Below, piece after piece: positions 54,350 through 61,238 of a stretch of 61,238 nucleotides of DNA. The stretch's first letter is position 1. Every line of letters begins with the position of its first letter. The translations under genes were made by a program, and so were the position numbers. Under the pieces are notes generated by a model. The model saw nothing but the letters and a program-made list of their open reading frames with translations, ran no database searches and was not told where the DNA came from. The DNA comes from Bacteroidota bacterium (lineage in GTDB: Bacteria > Bacteroidota > Bacteroidia > Bacteroidales > NBLH01): positions 1-61,238 of the forward strand of contig JANYKN010000049.1 of assembly GCA_025361565.1 (NCBI GenBank), read 5' to 3'.

Positions 54350-57300
54350 TTAATAATGGTTTTGTCTTCTCCCTTGTTATTTTCTTCAGTAGGGGCAGTT
54401 GTTTTTTCCAACTCTTCTTCTTTTTTCAGAATGTCTTTATTTGTCTCTTTTTTCTTTTTTTCATCTTCCTTCTTCTTTTTGTTTTGAAAAGTAATTGTTT
54501 TCCAAAAACCTTTCATCAACTCATCAACGGAATTGAACTCTTTTCGATAAAAAACCCCAACTCCTTGCGTATAAAGCGCCTGTTCTGCATTTCCTTCGTT
54601 GCGCTGGTTTGTACGGTTAAATACTTTTGAACGTACTGTGCCCTTTTTGTTCATCTTAATTTCAATTTCAACGTCACCGACTATTTTATTTGCAGAGCTT
54701 TGCTCAGCAGTAGTAGTTTGGGTTGTTGATGTGCCGCCAACTCCAAGATTGGTGTTGATACTTACCCTGTCATTAAACAATTGCGTGGAAAGAGCAAGTT
54801 CAACTTGATCTGTGGTAACTTCACCACCTTGCTTGTAATTTACCCCAATATCAAAATCATCGCTTATTTTTGATAACCAATTACTTAATTGATTTGAAAG
54901 CATTTCAAAAGCATTGTTAGAAAGGGCTCCACCACCTGCTGCACCTGAAGTTGATTGTACGCTTGGTAATGGTTGAAATTGACCCAATATCAAAAGCGAA
55001 AGAATTTGTTGATTCAAGTCGTCTTGTGCCAGGGCATTTACATTCGAGAGAACAGGTTCCTTTGCTTCAGGTAGTTTCAAGCCGAACTCAATTTTTGGTT
55101 CCAACAATGAACCTTTCATTATCAGATTACATTCCACATTGGTTTTTTGTTCTTTATAATTTGGATCTTGCATCAAATCAAATAGAGGTACTTTCCTTAT
55201 TTTATATACTGCAGTCATATCCATTGCGGCATTGTATGGATCTCCATTCCACCGAATTGTGCTGCCCGGATCAACAATAAACTTTTTATTTACCAAATTT
55301 TTGAGGGTAAATAAATAATCGCCTTTGGTTACGGTGTAAGTTCCAAATAAAAACATATCACCTACAGTATTCACTTTTATATCCAGATTCCCAATACCAC
55401 GGACTTTAATCATGTCACCAACAGTTTCATCCATGATTATTTGCATTTCAGCATCAGAGGTAGCTTCAAGTTCACAGTTGATATTCATGCCGCTTAAATT
55501 CACTTCATGTTTATCCTCAACCAAAGATAAAGAGGTATCCCGTTTTGCAAATGTGATATAATTACTCACAGAAGCTTCACTGCTTGAACTAAGCGGAAGA
55601 AAGAACCGTGTCGCTTTTTCGGTTTTAAGCTTAATGTTTATATCCATATTATCAACATCACCTTTCAACTTAATACCGCCACTGGCATATACAGTTCCAT
55701 AAAAAGACGATGAATCAGTTTGTTGGGTTTTTAAAAACAAAAAGTTGTGGGCATCGAGCGAAATATCTAATTTAATATCATTGAAATTTTTATGTGTAAT
55801 ATTTGCACTTAAATAAGCAAAGCTGTTTCTGCCTGCATTTAATTGCATTTTATCAATCCTAATTTGATTATTCTCGATAAAAAGGCTGTCGGTAAAACTG
55901 TAAAATGTTTGCAAGTAATTAACTTTAAATCCAGCTCTCACAAACTTTAATCCAGCTTGTATTTTGGGTTCTTTGGTTGTTCCTTTTATTGAGATATTTC
56001 CACTAATTTTACCGTCTATATCCGAAATATATTCCTGAACAAAAGGTGTTGCCATAGCAAATGGAAACCTGTTTACATCAATGTTAAAATCAAGTTTGTC
56101 TTTTTGAACATCATACTTTCCTGTCACGATCATATTTTTTGTGTTGATAAGCTGGGTTTCAGCATATAGATCCAGAATCGATAGCTGGTTGTCCCAGGTA
56201 GCTTTGACACGGATATCACCTAAATTATGTTCATTAATATGTAAATCAGTAATTGAATCATTTGAATTTACCTGTGGTGTTCCCAGAACGTTTACAATTC
56301 TGGTACTTCCATATAAACTACCATTCAAAGTTAGTCCAGTATTATCGAATAATGAATTAAAAGAACTAAGCTGTATTTTATCTAAATCTACTTTTAATGT
56401 ATCCGTATTTTTATTAGAAATTCTACCGCCAATAGAAACTTTTTCTTTATTATTGCTCAATGCAACAATATTCCCAAGATCAATAAAACTGGTATCAATT
56501 AATATTTTGTTGCTGTTTATGATCCAATGGTTATCCAGAAAAGAAAAATTCGAAGAATCAAGCTCAACTTTATAAAGTGGCTCTGCATTTTTGCGATTTT
56601 CAATTTCAGCTACCAAAGAAAAATCGCCACTGTAATTCGAAGAATCTAAAAAGCTGTTCCAAACAATATCAAGGTTTAATTTATCTTCTTGAACATAAGC
56701 ATGGATCAAAGTATTATCAAGGCTGTTTGTTTCGCTGAGGAATATTTTTTGTGTATTCAGATAAAAATTAAAACGATCTTCAAAATTATCAGCGTTTATA
56801 GTAACTTCTTCAACTTTTGTTCCTTCAAAATTTGCAGCAGGACAATAACCCTCAAGCCTGAATTTGTTTGGTTCTAAATTGTATTTTCCGCTGACAGTGG
56901 TTCCTGGGGTAATTATAATCCCGGGGAAAAACATTTTCCCTACTTCTGAAAGGTCTTTCAATGTTATTTTAAAGTCAAAATTGTTTTGGATTGCAAGTGC
57001 ATTATACAAACTGTCTTTATTTGCTACGAAAGGAGGTGGAATAGTATCAGCGAGCGACGGCATTAAAGTGTATAAATATTTCTCGAATGATGTACCTATC
57101 GTAGTTAGTTTAATATCTCCTTTTAGTTTAACATCAATAAAATCGGACAGTATTTGAATTGTACGAATGGAATCTATGATATCGTAATCTGCCAGAAAAG
57201 AGATATTTTTATTTTTAAATTTGCCTCCTGAGTTGGCAAGCTCTTCGAAATTGCAGGTCAATTTTCCTGTAATAATATCGGGATCCAGCCCAGTGATGCT

Positions 57301-58947
57301 TCCATTTAGCTTAAGTTTAGTGCTAAATAAGCTATCGGAATAAAGGTTAAGTTTGTATGGATTGAGTTTGGCAATATCGGTTTTGAATTTTATTTTTGGA
57401 AGTGTGTCGTTATTCACAAACATTCCTTCAAGATCCAGTTGAATATTTGGATCTGTAATTTTAAGTTCTCCCTGGTATACAAATCGATTAATAATAGCAT
57501 CAAAAGTTACTGTTTGGTATTGATAGCCCTTGTATTCAAGATTATTTATACGTCCATTTGATACACCTTCAACATAACCTTGTGGAGTAATGTTAAAATC
57601 CAAGGTGTCAGTGATATCAAACTTTCCAAGTTCTTTATTATCAATAAAATCACTTATAAATAAATTATCACCGATTAAATTGCCATAAATGTTTCTATTT
57701 CCATTCTTACGCTCAACTATATTAATATTTGCGGCTATATTTCCCAAACCTGTAATTAATCTGCCTTTTGTCACTATTTCGGAGAGTTGTCCGGTAATAG
57801 AACCACTGTAATATATTTTTCCCAGATTATCAATTGACTCGGGCAAATCAAACATGTTTTTTTTGGGATTTGCCGGATCTTTTATAGAGTTCAAATCAGA
57901 AATTGATGTTTTTAATGTGTCTATTTGTATATTGAAAATAGCTTTTTCAATATCTGGCAAGCCATTTATTTTACAACTGGTAGTAAACCTGGTTTGATTA
58001 CCATAACCAATATCCAATTTTTTTACATCCAAATTGCTTAAAGTACCTTTTATTAAAGCCATCATTCTGATTTGCATGTCAAAGCCTTTCAGCGATTCTT
58101 CAAAATATCCAGCATCCTTCATCCCAATTACGGTTGAATCTGCCATTTGAAGATTAAATTGAACCTTATTTGCAAAATCGTCAAAGGCATCGAGCGAAGA
58201 GTAGGTGAGTTTTAACTTTTCAAAGTAAATACGGCTATTATCAGTAATAAGTCCAAATTTGTTTAAATCTACACGCGTATTTCCATAAAAAACATTTGAG
58301 TGAAGTTTTCTTAAATGAAATCCTGATTTATCCATCAAGCTGAGCGAATCAATATCAACCATAATTGAATTTCCTGCAATCATCAGGTTTTTAGCATCGA
58401 GATTGATATTGTTGATTTTTAAATCATTAAAATTGATCCCATATCCAACTTTTGCGGTATCCGGGACAAAATATGCAAGTGAAGAATTTTCAATCAATAT
58501 CCTGTCGCATTTAATTTTCCATTCCGATTGACTGGTAGTTGTATCCGGAGCTGATTTAAAAGCATCAAGCACAAATTGCAGGTTCATAACACCTGCAGTA
58601 TCGTATTTGAGTCCAAAAACCATATTCTTTAACCTGATTTTTTTTAAAGAAATGAGCTCCTTTCCGATCATTATTTTATCGATATTAATACCCAGATAAT
58701 CAACATAAAGCAATGTGTCTTTTTGTCGATCTTCCATATAAAATTTCTCAAAAATTAAATGATCAAATATGGAAATATCCAAACCATCGAGTTTAACAAC
58801 GGTATTTAATTTTTCTGAAAGATAAGTACTTATTTTACCTGATATCCATTTTTGCACAGGTGGTAGTCTAAATATACCATATGCAATAAGTGGCAAACCA
58901 ATAAATATAAATAAAACTACGATTAATATTTTATACCTCTTCTTGAT
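54337..58947 (-). CDS. TamB-like translocation/assembly protein (AsmA/DUF490 type)
   Basis: This protein of about 1536 residues should be an inner-membrane-anchored, periplasm-spanning protein for outer-membrane biogenesis or lipid transport. The N-terminal helix (KILIVVLFIFIGLPLIAYGIF) is followed by long beta-rich repeats and a C-terminal TamB/DUF490 domain (DDLNQQILSLLILGQF, then SNQLSNWLSKISDDFDIGVNY). A charged tail (EKKKKETNKDILKKEEE) ends with INNAN. There is no in-frame ATG before the membrane helix; I place the start at an ATC (58947-58945), where ATG would give MKKRYKILIVV. A TTG at 58896 is an alternative but would cut the helix. The last three codons and stop come from the repeat element. 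Confidence 0.8.
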   Translation of the reverse strand: MKKRYKILIVVLFIFIGLPLIAYGIFRLPPVQKWISGKISTYLSEKLNTVVKLDGLDISIFDHLIFEKFYMEDRQKDTLLYVDYLGINIDKIMIGKELISLKKIRLKNMVFGLKYDTAGVMNLQFVLDAFKSAPDTTTSQSEWKIKCDRILIENSSLAYFVPDTAKVGYGINFNDLKINNINLDAKNLMIAGNSIMVDIDSLSLMDKSGFHLRKLHSNVFYGNTRVDLNKFGLITDNSRIYFEKLKLTYSSLDAFDDFANKVQFNLQMADSTVIGMKDAGYFEESLKGFDMQIRMMALIKGTLSNLDVKKLDIGYGNQTRFTTSCKINGLPDIEKAIFNIQIDTLKTSISDLNSIKDPANPKKNMFDLPESIDNLGKIYYSGSITGQLSEIVTKGRLITGLGNIAANINIVERKNGNRNIYGNLIGDNLFISDFIDNKELGKFDITDTLDFNITPQGYVEGVSNGRINNLEYKGYQYQTVTFDAIINRFVYQGELKITDPNIQLDLEGMFVNNDTLPKIKFKTDIAKLNPYKLNLYSDSLFSTKLKLNGSITGLDPDIITGKLTCNFEELANSGGKFKNKNISFLADYDIIDSIRTIQILSDFIDVKLKGDIKLTTIGTSFEKYLYTLMPSLADTIPPPFVANKDSLYNALAIQNNFDFKITLKDLSEVGKMFFPGIIITPGTTVSGKYNLEPNKFRLEGYCPAANFEGTKVEEVTINADNFEDRFNFYLNTQKIFLSETNSLDNTLIHAYVQEDKLNLDIVWNSFLDSSNYSGDFSLVAEIENRKNAEPLYKVELDSSNFSFLDNHWIINSNKILIDTSFIDLGNIVALSNNKEKVSIGGRISNKNTDTLKVDLDKIQLSSFNSLFDNTGLTLNGSLYGSTRIVNVLGTPQVNSNDSITDLHINEHNLGDIRVKATWDNQLSILDLYAETQLINTKNMIVTGKYDVQKDKLDFNIDVNRFPFAMATPFVQEYISDIDGKISGNISIKGTTKEPKIQAGLKFVRAGFKVNYLQTFYSFTDSLFIENNQIRIDKMQLNAGRNSFAYLSANITHKNFNDIKLDISLDAHNFLFLKTQQTDSSSFYGTVYASGGIKLKGDVDNMDINIKLKTEKATRFFLPLSSSSEASVSNYITFAKRDTSLSLVEDKHEVNLSGMNINCELEATSDAEMQIIMDETVGDMIKVRGIGNLDIKVNTVGDMFLFGTYTVTKGDYLFTLKNLVNKKFIVDPGSTIRWNGDPYNAAMDMTAVYKIRKVPLFDLMQDPNYKEQKTNVECNLIMKGSLLEPKIEFGLKLPEAKEPVLSNVNALAQDDLNQQILSLLILGQFQPLPSVQSTSGAAGGGALSNNAFEMLSNQLSNWLSKISDDFDIGVNYKQGGEVTTDQVELALSTQLFNDRVSINTNLGVGGTSTTQTTTAEQSSANKIVGDVEIEIKMNKKGTVRSKVFNRTNQRNEGNAEQALYTQGVGVFYRKEFNSVDELMKGFWKTITFQNKKKKEDEKKKKETNKDILKKEEELEKTTAPTEENNKGEDKTIINNAN

Positions 58948-58972
58948 AGCTGTTTCTTTTTTGTTAGTTTTG

Positions 58973-59003
58973 CAAATATATAATGAAATTTAGATTTTAT
59001 CAA
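58973..59003 (-). promoter_or_regulatory. Promoter of the tamB-like gene
   Basis: On the minus strand TTG (59003-59001), a 20-base spacer and TATATTTG (58980-58973) fully match the Bacteroidota consensus. Transcription should start near 58967, so any start codon must lie below that point. Confidence 0.75.
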
Positions 59004-59036
59004 TTATAATTAGACAATAGAAAGACATTTAGAGAG

Positions 59037-60056
59037 ATGAGAACTACTATTCTTGGGATTGAATCTTCTTGTGACGATACTTCAGCATCGATAATTCAGG
59101 ATGGATTTTTATTGTCAAATGTTATTGCAAATCAGGAAGTTCACAAAATATATGGTGGTGTTGTGCCTGAATTGGCTTCAAGGGCACATCAGCAAAATAT
59201 AATTCCTGTAGTTGACAGGGCTATTAAAATAGCAGGGCTCACAAAAAACGATATCAGTGCAGTAGCTTTCACTCGTGGACCAGGATTACTTGGTTCCCTT
59301 CTAGTTGGAACTTCGTTTGCCAAAGGTTTTGCATTGTTCAATAATCTTCCTTTAATTGAAGTAAATCACTTGCAGGCACATGTACTTTCTCATTTTATTA
59401 TGGAAAAAGGAGTAGATAACCAATTGCCGACTTTTCCATTTTTATGTTTGTTGGTTTCGGGAGGGCATACTCAAATTATTTTAGTAAATGATTATTTTGA
59501 AATGAAAATTATTGGCCAAACTATTGATGATGCTGCAGGAGAAGCCTTCGATAAATGTGCAAAAATTATGGGTTTACCTTATCCTGGAGGTCCTTTGGTT
59601 GATAAATATTCGAAAGAGGGCAATCCACAAGCATTTAAATTTACCAAACCCAGGGTTTCTGGATTAGATTATAGTTACAGTGGTTTTAAAACTGCCTTTT
59701 TATATTTTATTAAAGAAAAAATTAAAACTGATCCGGATTTTATCGAAAAAAATCTTTACGATCTATGTGCTTCAATACAATTTACAATTGTTGATATTTT
59801 GCTCGATAAACTTAAAATGGCAATCCGTGAAACCGGAGTCAAAGAAGTGGCAATAGGTGGGGGTGTTTCGGCGAATTCTGGTTTGCGCAAAAGTATTTTG
59901 GAACTTTCGTTAAAAATGAAATTTAAGGCTTTTATTCCTGAATTCAGATATACTACTGATAATGCAGCAATGATAGCTATTACAGGATATCATAAATTCT
60001 TAAAGAATCAATTTATTGGTCATGATGTGGTACCATTGGCCAGAATGACTTTTTAG
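59037..60056 (+). CDS. tsaD: tRNA N6-adenosine threonylcarbamoyltransferase TsaD
   Basis: This 339-residue enzyme transfers threonylcarbamoyl to A37 of tRNAs that read ANN codons, together with TsaB and TsaE. It opens LGIESSCDDTSASI, has the metal-binding His pair in EVNHLQAHVLSHF (about 110-122), SGGHTQIILV (about 139-148), GEAFDKCAKIMGLPYPGGP and the C-terminal TDNAAMIAI. The length is typical. It is divergent from the tamB-like gene and 86 bp before plsC. The TsaB and TsaE genes are not in the window. Confidence 0.98.
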   Translation: MRTTILGIESSCDDTSASIIQDGFLLSNVIANQEVHKIYGGVVPELASRAHQQNIIPVVDRAIKIAGLTKNDISAVAFTRGPGLLGSLLVGTSFAKGFALFNNLPLIEVNHLQAHVLSHFIMEKGVDNQLPTFPFLCLLVSGGHTQIILVNDYFEMKIIGQTIDDAAGEAFDKCAKIMGLPYPGGPLVDKYSKEGNPQAFKFTKPRVSGLDYSYSGFKTAFLYFIKEKIKTDPDFIEKNLYDLCASIQFTIVDILLDKLKMAIRETGVKEVAIGGGVSANSGLRKSILELSLKMKFKAFIPEFRYTTDNAAMIAITGYHKFLKNQFIGHDVVPLARMTF

Positions 60057-60142
60057 TCGTTTTAAATTTAAAATAGTTAAGATCTTTTACCAAAGATTTA
60101 CATAGCAAATATCAAATTTCAATCTTGCAAAAAACTTGAGTC

Positions 60143-60892
60143 GTGAAAAAAATATTGGCTTATCCATTGTCCGCATTATTCTATCTTGCATTTGGGTTTT
60201 TAATAACGCTTTTTCATCCTGTTCAGATAATTTGTTTCCGTTTATTTGGATACGAAAGCCATAGGCGTTCTGTTGTGGTTCTCAATTACCTTCTTTTAAA
60301 GATTTTTTTAATTTTGGGTTCAAATTATAGATTTAAAGGTTTTGAAAAACTTCCTGAAGGCCGACCTTTGATTATTGTGGCAAACCACCAAAGCACTTTT
60401 GATATTTCGCCCATAGTTTGGGGATTTAGAAAACATCATTCTAAATTTGTTTCCAAGAGTAGCCTTGGTAAAGGCATACCTAGTATTTCGTATAATTTGC
60501 GTCATGGTGGTTCCATTATAATTGACAGAAAAAATGGTCAGAATGCCATTAGGGAACTCATTAAATTGGGTCAGCGAATAGAAAAAGATAAATATTCAGC
60601 TTGTATATTTCCTGAAGGCACTCGAAGCAGAGATGGTATAGTTAGGAAGTTTCAATCGGGAGGAGTGCGTACTTTATTAAAAGTTGCACCTTCTGCATTA
60701 ATAGTACCACTTGTAATTGATGGTAACTATCAATTGGAAATCAATGGTGTTTTTCCTTTAGAAATAGGAGTAAAGCTCACTTATACTGTTTTGGATCCCA
60801 TTGAACCCGGTAAAATTGAACCTGATACACTGGTACTGGAAGTCGAAAACAGGATTAGGAAGTCATTGGGCCAGCATTTGGAGAATGTTTAG
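60143..60892 (+). CDS. 1-acyl-sn-glycerol-3-phosphate acyltransferase (PlsC family)
   Basis: This 249-residue membrane acyltransferase makes phosphatidic acid from lysophosphatidic acid. N-terminal hydrophobic segments (about 5-25 and 45-60) are followed by the H-x4-D motif in VANHQSTFDIS (about 79-89), the Arg block GGSIIIDRKNG (about 117-127), the acceptor-binding FPEGTRSRDG (about 158-167) and VPLVIDG near 194. It starts with GTG at 60143. It probably acts at the inner membrane in phospholipid synthesis. Confidence 0.93.
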   Translation: MKKILAYPLSALFYLAFGFLITLFHPVQIICFRLFGYESHRRSVVVLNYLLLKIFLILGSNYRFKGFEKLPEGRPLIIVANHQSTFDISPIVWGFRKHHSKFVSKSSLGKGIPSISYNLRHGGSIIIDRKNGQNAIRELIKLGQRIEKDKYSACIFPEGTRSRDGIVRKFQSGGVRTLLKVAPSALIVPLVIDGNYQLEINGVFPLEIGVKLTYTVLDPIEPGKIEPDTLVLEVENRIRKSLGQHLENV

Positions 60893-60953
60893 GTTTTGGA
60901 TATTTGGTTATTATTCATTGAACATTGAGCAAGCTTTCTTCTGCTTTTGTTAA

Positions 60954-60966
60954 TAATGCGAATTAA
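60954..60966. repeat. Single end of the palindromic repeat element (copy 3)
   Basis: TAATGCGAATTAA is identical to the 13-bp terminal repeat of copies 1 and 2. The following GGGTTGAAT matches the right-end flank of copy 1 in reverse. No second end follows before the window ends. Confidence 0.75.
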
Positions 60967-61041
60967 GGGTTGAATAATCCGAGGCTTGTTCATCTTTCCA
61001 AGTGCTACAATATGGTGTCTATTATGGCCACCACGCTTCTT

Positions 61042-61196
61042 TCAGAACAATATTCACAATAAATAAGATTAAAAAACTATGTGGCTATGTGTTTAACCAA
61101 AGATGTAATACTTTAATAATATCATTCTATAAAACAAAAAGATTCTTTAATTTTACCACATAGTCACAGAGTTTTCTTACAGAACAATATAAATTA
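61042..61196. repeat. Intergenic inverted and direct repeats
   Basis: AAACTATGTGGCTATGTG near 61074-61092 is matched in reverse by CCACATAGTCACAGAGTTTT near 61157-61176. TTCAGAACAATATTCACAAT near 61041-61060 recurs directly as TTACAGAACAATATAAATT near 61177-61195. Together they form a nested repeat of about 155 bp. Confidence 0.5.
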
Positions 61197-61238
61197 AGCA
61201 AGAATTGAAACTTATCAGTTTTGAGGATCAACCAGCAG

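Larger units (their letters stand above)
60893..61238. other. 346-bp intergenic end of the window with repeat fragments
   Basis: No gene is seen. It holds a single end of the palindromic element (60954-60966) and an inverted/direct repeat pair at 61042-61196. The sequence reaches the window edge, so a gene just beyond cannot be excluded. Confidence 0.55.

Overview
The window is a stretch of chromosome from an AT-rich member of the Bacteroidota, probably a Bacteroidales-like lineage. The evidence is a type IX secretion C-terminal sorting domain with a PCMD-like domain, a DUF4293 membrane protein, a short RsmI-type methyltransferase, an archaeal/eukaryote-type ProS, several propeller (Reg_prop/Y_Y_Y) histidine kinases, and Bacteroidota-type promoters of the form TTG-N19..21-TAnnTTTG (the clearest precede the DUF4293, tetR and tamB genes). 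No rRNA, tRNA, CRISPR array, prophage or intact transposase gene is visible.

Layout: 1-179 is a complete palindromic repeat element. 240-7768 is a minus-strand signalling block: membrane histidine kinase, lone degenerate receiver, PAS kinase lacking its phospho-acceptor His, overlapping NarL-type regulator, and propeller kinase. 8021-10014 holds two Cys-rich exported proteins. 10197-18954 is mostly housekeeping (pheT, DUF4293, saccharopine dehydrogenase, lysoplasmalogenase, proS, DUF721, HAD phosphatase, lytic-transglycosylase-like protein). 19294-27018 is an efflux operon (TetR, TolC, HlyD, two ATPases, two ABC-2 permeases) resembling E. coli cecR-ybhGFSR, interrupted by a four-helix-bundle gene. 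27259-30310 holds secreted, outer-membrane and WbqC proteins. 30488-33520 is a five-PAS hybrid kinase, followed by a TPR protein and a DUF4349 lipoprotein. 36770-43614 carries a DHH phosphoesterase, an FKBP lipoprotein and two adjacent long RelA/SpoT proteins. Then come an MFS carrier, an RsmI-like enzyme, a second His-less kinase, mutS, a second propeller kinase, a very long TamB-like protein, tsaD and plsC.

The most interesting signals are as follows. (1) The two neighbouring RSH proteins have complementary motif losses: one keeps the ppGpp hydrolase residues and has lost the synthetase residues, the other the reverse. (2) Two histidine kinases carry Asn where the phosphorylated His should be, and a pseudo-receiver lies nearby. 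(3) A palindromic element of about 180 bp with 13-bp terminal inverted repeats and four GCTTTAGC-type hairpins occurs twice in full and once as a single end; one copy supplies the last codons and stop of tamB. (4) tamB has a strong promoter but no ATG in the right place; an ATC sits exactly where an ATG would be expected. (5) The two efflux ATPases have complementary degenerate motifs that predict one active and one dead ATP site. (6) A TetR palindrome overlaps its own -7 element.

All identifications come from reading motifs; no database search was run. Residue positions given as approximate were not counted exactly.
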